This document shows positions 16,493-25,020 of a stretch of DNA of 56,641 nt, one piece after another. Each line of letters begins with the position of its first letter. Within the stretch, counting starts at the first letter, position 1. The stretch covers positions 1-56,641 of the forward strand of contig CAIKLM010000070.1 in NCBI GenBank assembly GCA_903828235.1, read 5' to 3'. The stretch is from an uncultured beta proteobacterium. GTDB lineage: Bacteria > Pseudomonadota > Gammaproteobacteria > Burkholderiales > Burkholderiaceae_C. The notes beneath the pieces were generated by a model. It searched no databases and was not told the origin of the DNA. It worked only from the letters and a program-made list of their open reading frames with translations. Both the position numbers and the translations under genes were made by a program.

Positions 16493-18309
16493 CCCGGCGA
16501 TTGTCCGTCGGCCCGGGCCGCCACCGGCGGCAGATGCGGGCGCAGCGCCTCGGCGAGCTCGCGCACCCGGAAGGGCTTGGGCAGGAAGCCGTTCATGCCG
16601 CATTCCAGGCAGTGGCGCCGGTCGGCCTCGCTGACGTTGGCCGTGACCCCCAGGATGGGCAGCGGACGCCCGCCGTCGTCCAGGGCCTCCAGGCGGCGCC
16701 AGCGGCGCGTGGCCTCCCAGCCGTCGAGCACCGGCATGCGGCAGTCCATCAGCACCGCGTCGTGCTGCCGCCGCAACATCTGCGCCAGCGCCTGCTCGCC
16801 GTCGGTGGCGATGTCGCTGGCCAGCCCCAGCCGCAGCAGCATGGCCTGGGCGACCAGGGCGTTGACCTCGTTGTCGTCGACCACCAGCACCCGGCCGCTG
16901 AAGCGCGGCGGTGGCCCGTCGTCGCCGGACGGCGCCGGGGGCTCGGTGACCACCGGGGCCTGCAGCGTGAAGCTGAAGCGGCTGCCGCGCCCGGGCGTGG
17001 ACTCGCAGACGAGGTCGCCGTTCATGGCCCGCGCCAGCCGGCGCGAGATGGTGAGCCCCAGCCCCACGCCCTGACGCCGGCGGTCGGCGTCGGTGCCGGC
17101 GTCGTCGAAGGGGTCGAACAAGGAGGCCAGGCGATCCGGCGCGATGCCGGGCCCGGTGTCGACGACGCTGTAGCGCAGACCCTGCGGCGCGGGCGCCAGC
17201 GTCAGCTCGATGCGCCCGGCCGCGGTGAAGCGCAGCGCGTTGGACATCAGGTTGTGCAGCACCTGCTTCACGCGCGCGGCGTCGCCCGACACCAGCCGCG
17301 GCACGGCGGGGTCGATGGCGAGGTCGAGCACCAGGCCGCGCTCGGCCGCCTCGGGCGCGGCCAGCGCGGCGATCTCGCGCAGCGCCTGTGCGGGGTCGAA
17401 GGGCGCCGGCTCCAGGCCCAGGCGGCCGAACTCCAGGCGCGAAAGGTCGAGCAGGTCGCCGATGACGCGGTGCAACTGCTCGGCGGAGCGCAGCACGAAG
17501 TCGGCCTGCCGGCGCACCTGCGTGTCGGCGCTGCCGTCGCGCAGCAACTCGCTGATGCCCATGATGCCGTTGAGCGGCGTGCGCATCTCGTGGCTCACGG
17601 TCGCCAGGAAGCGCGTCTTGGCGCGGCTGCTCTGCTCGGCCAGCGCCAGTGCGCGCGCGTGGTCTTCGGCGATGGCGGCGTTGTGCAGCCGCAGGCGAAG
17701 CATCTCCGCGTGCTGCCGGCCGCTGCGGCGCGCCTCGTTGAGCATCGCGGCGCCGAACAGCGCGGTCCCGCAGGCCAGGATGGCGCCGTCCAGGTCGGCC
17801 CGCCACAGGCACCAAGCGGCCACCGGCACGGCGATGGACCCCATCCACAGCGCGGCGACCCGGAAGACGCCCTGCACGGCGTAGACACCGACGCTGGCCA
17901 CCCCCAGCAGGCCGACGATGACGAAGCTGGAAGTGAAGCCGTCCATCTCCTGTCCAGCCAGCAGCAGCAGCGTGCCCCAGGCCAGGCCGTAGGGCAGCAC
18001 CAGCGTCAGGTAGGCGCGTTCCCAGTGCGCGGCGCGCACGCGGCGCTGCGGATCGGCCAGGAAGCGCCGGATCTGCCACAACCGCAAGGCCGTCAGGATG
18101 GCGAGCGTGCCGAACCAGCCGGCCACCAGCAGCGGCGTCGCGCTGCGCAGCAGCACGGCGGCGCAGGCCGCGGCGAACAGCAGGCCGAGCAGCATCGGGA
18201 ACGGCGTGGCCCGGAACATCGCCGCCACGCATTCGTACGCGATGCGTTCGCGGATGACCCAGTCGGATCGGGCGGGGGTGGACCAGTCGGACGGCGAAGC
18301 GGTGATCAT
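16489..18309 (-). CDS. Hybrid sensor histidine kinase / response regulator
   Basis: A 606-residue inner-membrane kinase. About six hydrophobic segments cover residues 30-195, without a recognisable periplasmic sensor domain. A HisKA domain follows with SHEMRTPLNGIMG carrying the phospho-accepting histidine. The HATPase domain has NLMSNALRF, DTGPGI and GVGLGL. A C-terminal receiver domain at about 470-590 has VVDDNE, the phospho-acceptor in VLMDCRMP, and a KPF lysine motif. The signal and the downstream partner are unknown; no phosphotransfer or DNA-binding partner lies next to it. It heads a three-gene chain with 4-base overlaps. Confidence 0.93.
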   Translation of the reverse strand: MITASPSDWSTPARSDWVIRERIAYECVAAMFRATPFPMLLGLLFAAACAAVLLRSATPLLVAGWFGTLAILTALRLWQIRRFLADPQRRVRAAHWERAYLTLVLPYGLAWGTLLLLAGQEMDGFTSSFVIVGLLGVASVGVYAVQGVFRVAALWMGSIAVPVAAWCLWRADLDGAILACGTALFGAAMLNEARRSGRQHAEMLRLRLHNAAIAEDHARALALAEQSSRAKTRFLATVSHEMRTPLNGIMGISELLRDGSADTQVRRQADFVLRSAEQLHRVIGDLLDLSRLEFGRLGLEPAPFDPAQALREIAALAAPEAAERGLVLDLAIDPAVPRLVSGDAARVKQVLHNLMSNALRFTAAGRIELTLAPAPQGLRYSVVDTGPGIAPDRLASLFDPFDDAGTDADRRRQGVGLGLTISRRLARAMNGDLVCESTPGRGSRFSFTLQAPVVTEPPAPSGDDGPPPRFSGRVLVVDDNEVNALVAQAMLLRLGLASDIATDGEQALAQMLRRQHDAVLMDCRMPVLDGWEATRRWRRLEALDDGGRPLPILGVTANVSEADRRHCLECGMNGFLPKPFRVRELAEALRPHLPPVAARADGQSPG

Positions 18310-18459
18310 GCAGGGACCGGGCGCCCCAGACGTGGAGCCCAGGAGTCCAGCGCGATGCTCGCGGCCGGGTCGCGGCCTCGGATCCGGGTCAACCCTGATC
18401 AGCCCGTCATCCGGGGGGGTCGTGGCCGTGCCTGACCCCGCAGATGAGGGGCATCTCGG

Positions 18460-19596
18460 TCAGGCGAAGACGCCGGCCGTGTCCTGCATGCGCGCCGACA
18501 CCTCGCCCAGGTGGTGCAGCGTGTCGCCCAGCGTCATCTCCAGCATGGTCAGGCGCTTGAAGCAGTGGCTGGCGACGTACTCGTCGGTGCAGCCGATGCC
18601 CCCGTGCAGCTGGATGCACTGCTGGCCCACGCAGCGCAGGCTCTGGCCGAGCTGCACGCGGGCCTGCGCCACGGCGCGCTGGCGCTGCGCGGGCGCCTCG
18701 CCGAGCTTGAGCGTGGCGTAGTAGCTCATCGAGCGGCCGAGCTCCAGCTGCATCTTCACGTCGGCGATGCGGTGGCGCAGCGCCTGGAAGCTGGCCAGCG
18801 TGGTGCCGAACTGCCGGCGCGTGTTCATGTAGTCCACCGTGATGGCCACCAGGCGGTCCATCAGGCCCACGCCCTCGGCGCAGACCGCGGCGCTGCCAAC
18901 GTCGACGGCGCGCGCCAGCCTGGCATGGGCCTCGGCCTGCAGCAGCACCGCCGGGGTGGCCGCCAGGTGCACGTCGGCGGCGCGGGCGCCGTCCTGCGTG
19001 GGATAGCCCACGACGCGGGCGTCGGCGCGCCGCACCAGGAACAGGCCCAGGCCGGCCTCGGCGTCGTCGGCCCCGGCATGGCGCGCCGAGACGATGAAGG
19101 CATCGGCCTCGTCGCCGGCCGGCACCACGCACTTGGCGCCGTCGAGCACCCATCCACCGCTGGCCTGCGCCGACGGCGTGGCGCGCACGCCCACGCGCTG
19201 CCAGCGATGGCGGCTGGCGCGCTCGTGCAGGGCGGGCACCACCAGGGCCTCGCCGCTGGCGATGGCCGGCAGCCACTCGGCCTGCACGGCCTCGGGTGCC
19301 TCGGCCAGCAAGGCGGGCGTCATCAGCGCCGCCGCCGCGTAGGGCGCGTTGACGATGCCCCGGCCCAGCTCCTCGGTCACGACCATGGCCTCGACGGGGC
19401 CGAAGCCCATGCCGCCGTGGGCCTCGGGCACGACCAGGCCCGCCAGGCCCAGCTCGGCCAGCTCGCCCCAGACGGCCCGTGTGTGGCCGCCTGCCCGGGC
19501 CAGCGCGTGACGGCGCTCGAAGCCGAAGCCCTTGTCGACCCAGCGGCGCACGGCGTCGCGCAGCGATTCCTGGTCGTCGGTGAATTCGAAGTCCAT
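18460..19596 (-). CDS. Acyl-CoA dehydrogenase, small-subunit type (PimD-like)
   Basis: A 378-residue flavoprotein of the acyl-CoA dehydrogenase superfamily. It has an N-terminal helical domain (MDFEFTDDQESLRDAVRRW), a beta domain, and a C-terminal helical domain ending in QCIQLHGGIGCTDEYVAS. The usual YSEPGSGSD substrate motif is absent, as in the small subunits of heteromeric dehydrogenases such as PimD. It follows the large-subunit gene by only 4 bases, so the two likely make one alpha2beta2-type enzyme that oxidises a dicarboxylic, branched or ring-bearing acyl-CoA. The substrate is not predictable. Confidence 0.85.
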   Translation of the reverse strand: MDFEFTDDQESLRDAVRRWVDKGFGFERRHALARAGGHTRAVWGELAELGLAGLVVPEAHGGMGFGPVEAMVVTEELGRGIVNAPYAAAALMTPALLAEAPEAVQAEWLPAIASGEALVVPALHERASRHRWQRVGVRATPSAQASGGWVLDGAKCVVPAGDEADAFIVSARHAGADDAEAGLGLFLVRRADARVVGYPTQDGARAADVHLAATPAVLLQAEAHARLARAVDVGSAAVCAEGVGLMDRLVAITVDYMNTRRQFGTTLASFQALRHRIADVKMQLELGRSMSYYATLKLGEAPAQRQRAVAQARVQLGQSLRCVGQQCIQLHGGIGCTDEYVASHCFKRLTMLEMTLGDTLHHLGEVSARMQDTAGVFA

Positions 19597-19600
19597 GTCC

Positions 19601-20782
19601 TCAGCTCCCCAGCACGGTCTGCGCCACGATGTTGCGCTGCACCTCGTTGCTGCCGCCGTAGATGGTGGTCTTGCGCATGTTGAAGTAGGTGCCGGCCAGC
19701 GGCAGCAGCGACCCCGGGAAGGCCAGATCGCCCTGCCAGCCGGACTCCATGGCCTCGAAGACGTGCGCGCGGGCCAGCGGGCCCGCGGCCTGCATCATCA
19801 GCTCGCTGTAGCGCTGCTGGATCTCGCTGCCGCGGATCTTCAGCAGGCCCGCGATGTCCAGGCTCTGCTTGCCCGACTTCTCGGCGCTCAGCACGCGCAG
19901 CACCAGCATCTCCAGCGCCACGATGTCCACCTCGAGCAGCGCGACCTGGTCGCGGAAGCGGGGGTCCTCGTAGACGCCCTCGGCCTTGGCAATGCGCTTC
20001 AGGCGCTCGAGCTCGCGCTTGGCGCGGTTGACGTCGGCGATGTTGGTGCGCTCGTGCGCCAGCAGGTGCTTGGCGTAGGTCCAGCCCTTGTTCTCCTCGC
20101 CGATCAGGTTGTCGGCCGGCACCACGACGTCGTCGAACCAGACCTCGTTGACCTCGTGCTCGCCGTCCATCAGGATGATCGGGCGCACGGTGATGCCGGG
20201 CGACTTCATGTCGATGAGCAGGAAGCTGATGCCGGTCTGCGGCTTGCCTTCGGTGCTGGTGCGCACCAGGCAGAAGATCCAGTCGCCGAACTGGCCCAGC
20301 GTCGTCCAGGTCTTCTGGCCGTTGACGACGTAGGTGTTGCCGCGGCGTTCGGCGCGGCACTTCAGGCTGGCCAGGTCGGAGCCGGAGCCCGGCTCGCTGT
20401 AGCCCTGGCTCCACCAGACCTCGCCGCTGGCGATGCCGGGCAGGAAGCGCTGCTGCTGCTCGGGCGTGCCGAAGGCCATGATCACCGGCGCCACCATCAC
20501 CGGGCCGAACGGGATGACCCGGGGCGCGCAGGCCAGGGCCAGTTCCTCCTCGAACAGGTGCTTCTGCACGCCGTTCCAGCCCGGGCCGCCGAACAGCCTG
20601 GGCCAGCCCCAGGCCAGCCAGCCCCGGGCGCCCAGGATGCGGGCCCAGCGCTGGTGGTCTTCCTTCGACAGGCGCAGGGCGTGGCGCACCTTGTGCGCGA
20701 TGTCCTCGGGCAGGTTCTGGTGCACCCAGTCGCGCACCTCGTGGCGGAACGCCAGTTCCTCGGGCGTGAAGTTCAGGTCCAT
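19601..20782 (-). CDS. Acyl-CoA dehydrogenase, large-subunit type (PimC-like)
   Basis: A 393-residue FAD-dependent dehydrogenase with the flavin/substrate motif QGYSEPGSGSDLASL at residues 126-140, GQKTWTTLGQFGDW, and a C-terminal IYGGSNEVQRNIVAQTVLG. In medium-chain enzymes the catalytic Glu sits in the IYEGT motif; here that position is Gly (IYGGS). A Glu in HERTNIA (E244) occupies the alternative base position known from isovaleryl-CoA-type and heteromeric enzymes. A GGAG-type ribosome-binding site precedes the ATG. It is translated just upstream of the small-subunit gene. Confidence 0.9.
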   Translation of the reverse strand: MDLNFTPEELAFRHEVRDWVHQNLPEDIAHKVRHALRLSKEDHQRWARILGARGWLAWGWPRLFGGPGWNGVQKHLFEEELALACAPRVIPFGPVMVAPVIMAFGTPEQQQRFLPGIASGEVWWSQGYSEPGSGSDLASLKCRAERRGNTYVVNGQKTWTTLGQFGDWIFCLVRTSTEGKPQTGISFLLIDMKSPGITVRPIILMDGEHEVNEVWFDDVVVPADNLIGEENKGWTYAKHLLAHERTNIADVNRAKRELERLKRIAKAEGVYEDPRFRDQVALLEVDIVALEMLVLRVLSAEKSGKQSLDIAGLLKIRGSEIQQRYSELMMQAAGPLARAHVFEAMESGWQGDLAFPGSLLPLAGTYFNMRKTTIYGGSNEVQRNIVAQTVLGS

Positions 20783-20869
20783 GGGGTCTCCGGCAATCCG
20801 GCGCGTTCTAGCACGCTCGTTCGATTTTGCGCTGTACCGCCGGCGACAAGCCCGCGGCGCGGCGGCGGT

Positions 20870-21514
20870 TCAGCGCAACTGCAGCCGCATGACGTCGTTG
20901 TCGCGCCGCATCTGGAAGCGCGCCAGGAAGCTGTTGCCCAGCAGCACGTAGGGCATGGGCTGCGGCATGACCACCGCGCCGACCTGCGTGACCTCGACCT
21001 CGCCGACGCGCACGCGGTCGAGCACCACCACCTGCACTGGCACCGGGCCGTTGGCCGTCTGGCTGATGCCCGCGCGGGCACCCGAGAGGTCGAGCCCGAG
21101 GCGGGTGGCCTCGTCGCGGCCCAGGGCCACGAGGGTGGCGCCGGTGTCCACCATGAAGCGCACCGGCCGGCCGTTGATGGCGCCGCCCGGCGTGAAGTGC
21201 CCGCCGGGGCCGGCGCTGAGCACGATCTCGCGCGACGCGGCCGGCGGTGGCCCCGCGCCCAGCCGCACCGGGGCGCCGCCCACGCGCAGCCACAGGCGCT
21301 GGCCGCCGAACTCGACCTCGGCGTCGTCGCCGTTCCAGCCCAGCAGGGCCAGGCCGGCGCGCCGCTCGCCGGGCCGCAGCGTCAGCGCCTGCCCGTCGAC
21401 GACGAACAGCGCCCGCTCGCCCATGCGGCCCGACAGTGCCACGCCCGGGGCCTGCGCGGCGGCCGGGCCGGCCAGCAGCAGCGCCACGAGCAGCGTGCGG
21501 GCCCGGGCGCTCAA
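20870..21514 (-). CDS. Retropepsin-like aspartic protease (TIGR02281 type)
   Basis: A 214-residue exported protein: the first 21 residues form a signal peptide ending in GPAAAQA. A retropepsin fold follows in the C-terminal half, with the catalytic aspartate D123 in [13 protein letters not shown] and the second family motif [11 protein letters not shown]. Proteins with one DTGA motif dimerise to form the active site. It would act in the periplasm, and its targets are unknown. Its ATG overlaps the TGA of yajQ (ATGA), so the two are probably translated together, though no functional link is evident. Confidence 0.88.
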   Translation of the reverse strand: MSARARTLLVALLLAGPAAAQAPGVALSGRMGERALFVVDGQALTLRPGERRAGLALLGWNGDDAEVEFGGQRLWLRVGGAPVRLGAGPPPAASREIVLSAGPGGHFTPGGAINGRPVRFMVDTGATLVALGRDEATRLGLDLSGARAGISQTANGPVPVQVVVLDRVRVGEVEVTQVGAVVMPQPMPYVLLGNSFLARFQMRRDNDVMRLQLR

Positions 21515-22014
21515 CTTCTGAAGTTGTCGAAGGACAGGGGCAAGTCGGCCAGCTCCTTGCGCAGCAGCGCGATGGCGGCCTGCAGGTCGTCCTTCTTGGT
21601 GCCGCTGACGCGCACGGCGTCGCCCTGGATGGCGCCCTGCACCTTGAGCTTGCTGGCCTTCAGCGCCTGCTGCACCTTCTTGGCCGCCTCGGCGTCGATG
21701 CCGCTCTTCACGGGCACGGGCAGCTTGAGCTTGTCGCCGCCGAGCTTGACCGGCTTACCCGCCAGGTCGAGGAAGCGGATGTCGACGCCGCGCTTGGCCA
21801 GGCGCGCCAGCAGCACGTCGCGCACCTGCTCGAGCTGGAAGTCGCTGTCTCCGAAGAGCGTGATCTCGCGGTCCTTGGCGCTCTTCTCGGCGAACTCCAC
21901 CTTGGCGCTGGAGCCCTTGAAGTCGAAGCGGGTGCCGATTTCCTTGTTCGCCTGATCGACGGCGTTCTTCAGCTCGACCAGATCGGGCTCGATGACGGTG
22001 TCGAAACTGGGCAT
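21511..22014 (-). CDS. yajQ: YajQ family cyclic-di-GMP-binding protein
   Basis: A 167-residue protein, slightly longer than the usual 160-163. The family start [20 protein letters not shown], the core [13 protein letters not shown] and [17 protein letters not shown] are all present. YajQ homologues bind cyclic di-GMP and in some bacteria act as transcription co-regulators. A GGDEF-EAL protein encoded at 47913-50972 could supply or remove that ligand, though this is only an inference. It diverges from murB with 44 bases between the starts, which must hold promoters for both. Confidence 0.95.
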   Translation of the reverse strand: MPSFDTVIEPDLVELKNAVDQANKEIGTRFDFKGSSAKVEFAEKSAKDREITLFGDSDFQLEQVRDVLLARLAKRGVDIRFLDLAGKPVKLGGDKLKLPVPVKSGIDAEAAKKVQQALKASKLKVQGAIQGDAVRVSGTKKDDLQAAIALLRKELADLPLSFDNFRS

Positions 22015-22046
22015 GGCGGGGCGGCGGGACGGGCGTCGGGTTGCGC

Positions 22047-22052
22047 CAAAAT
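22047..22052 (+). promoter_or_regulatory. -10 element directly upstream of murB
   Basis: CAAAAT, an AT-rich box in otherwise GC-rich DNA, ends 6 bases before the murB ATG (22059). Transcription would start at or within a few bases of the start codon, giving a leaderless mRNA. No ribosome-binding site is visible. Confidence 0.45.
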
Positions 22053-22058
22053 TCTCGC

Positions 22059-23108
22059 ATGACCGACCCCTCCGGCACCTTGCAGGTGCAGCACCGCGCC
22101 AGCCTGCGCGACCACAACAGCTTCGGTCTGCCTGCCCTGGCCCGCACGCTGGTGCGCATCACCTCCGACGCCGACGTGCGCCGCGTCGTCGACCACCCCG
22201 AGTGGGGCCGCGCGCCGCTCTTCGTGCTCGGCGGCGGCAGCAACCTGGTGCTGACGAAGGACCTCGACGCCGTGGTGCTGAAGGTCGAGGTCCGCGGCCT
22301 GCGCCTGGTGGCCGAGCAGCCCGACGCCTGGATCGTCGAGGCCGGCGCCGGCGAGCGCTGGCACGACACCGTGGCCTGGACCCTGGCCCACGGCTGGCCG
22401 GGCCTGGAGAACCTGGCGCTGATTCCCGGCAGCGTGGGCGCGGCGCCGGTGCAGAACATCGGGGCCTACGGCGTGGAGCTGAAGGACCGCTTCCACTCGC
22501 TGGACGCGGTCGACCTCGTCACGGGCCGCAGCGTCACGCTCGACGCCGCCGCCTGCCGCTTCGGCTACCGCGACAGCGTGTTCAAGCACGAGGGCTTTGG
22601 CGGCCTGGCCGGCAAGTCGGTGATCACGCGCGTGCGCTTCCGCCTGCCGCGCCCCTGGCAGCCGGTGCTGGGCTACCTGGACCTCGACCGCAGGCGCGCC
22701 GAGACCGGCATTGCCGAGCCCGACGCGCAGACCATCTTCGACTGGGTCTGCGCCATCCGCCGCGCCAAGCTGCCCGACCCCGCGGTCATCGGCAACGCCG
22801 GCAGCTTCTTCAAGAACCCGGTGGTCAGCGCCGAGCAGTGCCGCGACATCATCGGCCGCGACCCCGAGATCGTGCACTACCCCATGCCCGACGGCAGCTG
22901 CAAGCTGGCCGCCGGCTGGCTGATCGACGCCTGCGGCTGGAAGGGCAAGACCGTGGGCCGCGCCGGGGTCTACGAGAAGCAGGCGCTGGTGCTGGTCAAC
23001 CGCGGTGGCGCCAGCGGCGCAGAGGTGGTGACGCTGGCCCGCGCCATCCAGGAGAGCGTCTACGGCCGCTTCGGCATCCGCCTGGAGCCCGAGCCCGTCA
23101 TCGTGTAG
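22059..23108 (+). CDS. murB: UDP-N-acetylenolpyruvoylglucosamine reductase
   Basis: MurB reduces UDP-GlcNAc-enolpyruvate to UDP-MurNAc with FAD and NADPH in peptidoglycan precursor synthesis. The 349 residues carry [13 protein letters not shown] (FAD pyrophosphate site), [17 protein letters not shown], the catalytic serine region [12 protein letters not shown] and the C-terminal EPEPV. This is the type I MurB length found in E. coli. The frame opens at TTG 22041, but ATG 22059 gives the normal N-terminus. A -10 box ends 6 bases before this ATG, suggesting leaderless translation. Confidence 0.96.
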   Translation: MTDPSGTLQVQHRASLRDHNSFGLPALARTLVRITSDADVRRVVDHPEWGRAPLFVLGGGSNLVLTKDLDAVVLKVEVRGLRLVAEQPDAWIVEAGAGERWHDTVAWTLAHGWPGLENLALIPGSVGAAPVQNIGAYGVELKDRFHSLDAVDLVTGRSVTLDAAACRFGYRDSVFKHEGFGGLAGKSVITRVRFRLPRPWQPVLGYLDLDRRRAETGIAEPDAQTIFDWVCAIRRAKLPDPAVIGNAGSFFKNPVVSAEQCRDIIGRDPEIVHYPMPDGSCKLAAGWLIDACGWKGKTVGRAGVYEKQALVLVNRGGASGAEVVTLARAIQESVYGRFGIRLEPEPVIV

Positions 23109-23132
23109 CGGTGCTGGGCGGCGCCGGCGCCA

Positions 23133-23828
23133 TCAGCCCTGGTGCAGCATGTCGCCCATGTCCAGCCCGGTGAGCGCCCGGGCCTGGCGGGCCAGCCACC
23201 ACAGCAGCGCCATCATCATCAGCGTCGACGGGATGGCGATCACGGGGTAGCTCAGCAGCGTGAGGCGGCCGAGTTCCTGGTTGAAGGCCTCGGTGCCCGC
23301 CGGGCTGGTGACGACCCAGCGCGCCAGCAGGTAGTTGGCCACCGCCGAGAAGAAGAAGGTGCCGGCCAGCATCACCGTGCCCTGGCGCAGGCAGGTCGAG
23401 AAGGCCCGTTCGTTGCCGCGGGCCTGCAGCGCGGCCGTCACGCGCTCGACGTCGAACAGCGAGGCGTTGAACACCAGCAGGTGAATCAGCGGGCGCTTCG
23501 CCCACACCGAGCCCAGGACGACCAGGCCGATCAGCCCCGGCACGGCGGCCTCCTTGATGGCCAGCCAGCCGGCGTCGAGCGCGAGCAGCCCGATGCCGCC
23601 CGTGAGCAGCGTGCTGACGACACCCAGCACGGCCAACCAGTTGAGCTTGCGGCGCTTCAGCGCGTCCCACAGGCCCCAGGCCAGCGGGAAGGCCAGCGCC
23701 AGCAGCAGCGCGCGCAGCGGACCCAGGCGCTCGGAGCTGCTCAACTGCATCAGCACGAGGGCCGGCAGCAGGATGGTGATGCCGATCTCGAGCAGCGGGT
23801 TCGGCTTGGCGGCGGGGGCTGTTGACAC
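23133..23828 (-). CDS. VC0807-type integral membrane protein
   Basis: A 231-residue inner-membrane protein with about six hydrophobic segments, matching the VC0807 family of unknown function. Recognisable parts are EIGITILLPALVLMQLSS at the N-terminus, the basic loop WDALKRRKLNWLAVLGV, and RPLIHLLVFNASLFDVERV. It is convergent with murB, 24 bases apart. No neighbour suggests a role. The family call rests on memory of these motifs and on topology; transporter or channel activity should not be assumed. Confidence 0.75.
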   Translation of the reverse strand: MSTAPAAKPNPLLEIGITILLPALVLMQLSSSERLGPLRALLLALAFPLAWGLWDALKRRKLNWLAVLGVVSTLLTGGIGLLALDAGWLAIKEAAVPGLIGLVVLGSVWAKRPLIHLLVFNASLFDVERVTAALQARGNERAFSTCLRQGTVMLAGTFFFSAVANYLLARWVVTSPAGTEAFNQELGRLTLLSYPVIAIPSTLMMMALLWWLARQARALTGLDMGDMLHQG

Positions 23829-23895
23829 GGTGGCGCGGCGGGTTGCCGGGGCGGGCGGTGACCGCGGGATTGTGGCGCGGAGCCCGCGCCGCCGG

Positions 23896-24177
23896 TCAGC
23901 CCCGGCGGCCGGCCGGGGCCGGGGCCAGGGCTTCGCGGTGGTCGAGCAGGTCGCGCAGGCGCCGCGCGGCGCGGCGCAGTGCCGGGTGCGACGCGGTCTC
24001 GGCAGCGTCCAGCACCTGGCGGGCGTAGATCGGGTCGTGCTGCATGCGTTCCACGTGCAGGTGCTGCCTCACGCCGGCGGCCAGCCACTTGAACTCGATC
24101 ACGGCCACCAGCGGCAGCAGTTCGGCGCCAGGGGCGTCGTCGGTCGCCGTCAGCGGCGGTGTCGGGAAAGGGGCCAT
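23896..24177 (-). CDS. Small conserved hypothetical protein (93 aa)
   Basis: A 93-residue soluble protein. A disordered N-terminus of about 20 residues precedes LVAVIEFKWLAAGVRQHLHVERMQHDPIYARQ and a basic helical tail (HPALRRAARRLRDLL). Similar small proteins occur in Burkholderiales, as far as I recall, but no function is known. The start at ATG 24177 is chosen for length and because upstream sequence in the same frame looks like antisense of the dioxygenase gene. It lies between a membrane protein gene and the divergent dioxygenase gene. Confidence 0.6.
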   Translation of the reverse strand: MAPFPTPPLTATDDAPGAELLPLVAVIEFKWLAAGVRQHLHVERMQHDPIYARQVLDAAETASHPALRRAARRLRDLLDHREALAPAPAGRRG

Positions 24178-24237
24178 GTCGGCGACGCTAGCGCGCCTAC
24201 CCCACCGTGGGCTGACAGGGGCCTGGGTAGCCTCCCC

Positions 24238-24243
24238 CAGAAT
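24238..24243 (+). promoter_or_regulatory. Possible -10 element of the dioxygenase/ammonia-lyase operon
   Basis: CAGAAT lies 30 bases before ATG 24274 in an otherwise GC-rich stretch. It would give a short 5' leader of about 24 bases. Confidence 0.35.
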
Positions 24244-24273
24244 CGTGGCTTGTCCCCGCACTGCCGAGCCGCC

Positions 24274-25020
24274 ATGCACCCGCCGCCGCCGCTGACCGCC
24301 TTGCCCGACCTGGGCGCACAACTCGCCAGCGCCGGCTGGGCCGTGCTCGATCGCGCCTCGGTGAAGCGGCTGGCCGGACTCGGCGAAGCTGCCCTGGCCC
24401 GCTGGCAGCCCGCCTGGGACGACCTGCCGCCCGACCGCTACCTGCGTGACGGCGGCCGCTATCGGCGCCGGCGCCACGGCTGCTTCGTCGTCGACGGCGC
24501 GCAGGTGCGGGCCGCGCCGCAGCGCCCGCACTGGCAGCCGCTGGACTACAACGCGCTGCACGGCGGCATCGAGCGCCACTTCGAGCCGCTGCCGCCGGAC
24601 TGGGCAGCCGATGCCGACTGGCAGCGCCTGCTCGCCGCGCTGGGCGGCGTGGCCAACGGGCTGCGGGGCGTGCAGCCCTGGTTCGTGGAAGCCCACCCCT
24701 TCCGCATCGACGCCGACGACGGCATCGGCCGCCCCACGCCCGAGGGCGCGCACCGCGATGGCGTCGATCTCGTGGCCGTGTTGCTGGTGGCCCGCGCCAA
24801 CGTGCGCGGCGGCGAGACCCGCGTGTTCGACGCCCGCGGCCCGCAGGGCGTGCGCTTCCAGCTGGCCGAGCCCTGGAGCGTGCTGCTGCTCGACGACGAC
24901 CGCGTGATCCACGAATCCACGCCGATCCAGCCGCTGCGGCCGGGCACGCCCAGCTTCCGCGACACCCTGGTGCTCACTTTCCGCCGCGGGGGCTTCCAGG
25001 GCCCCGACACCACGCCATGA
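24274..25020 (+). CDS. 2-oxoglutarate/Fe(II)-dependent dioxygenase (PF10014 type)
   Basis: A 248-residue protein of the 2OG-Fe dioxygenase family that includes bacterial free-amino-acid hydroxylases such as isoleucine dioxygenase. The iron-binding triad is visible as H160 and D162 in EGAHRDGVDLV and H213 in RVIHESTPI. R229 in SFRDTLVLTF is the likely 2-oxoglutarate ligand. Other family parts are RYRRRRHGCFVVDG and QPLDYNALHGGIERHF. Its stop overlaps the start of a PLP-dependent ammonia-lyase (ATGA), suggesting that it hydroxylates an amino acid which that enzyme then deaminates. The substrate is an inference. Confidence 0.8.
   Translation: MHPPPPLTALPDLGAQLASAGWAVLDRASVKRLAGLGEAALARWQPAWDDLPPDRYLRDGGRYRRRRHGCFVVDGAQVRAAPQRPHWQPLDYNALHGGIERHFEPLPPDWAADADWQRLLAALGGVANGLRGVQPWFVEAHPFRIDADDGIGRPTPEGAHRDGVDLVAVLLVARANVRGGETRVFDARGPQGVRFQLAEPWSVLLLDDDRVIHESTPIQPLRPGTPSFRDTLVLTFRRGGFQGPDTTP

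Noticed and set aside
19532..21955. An 807-codon plus-strand frame opposite the large dehydrogenase and yajQ
   Set aside because: It is antisense to three well-supported genes and has no recognisable domain.
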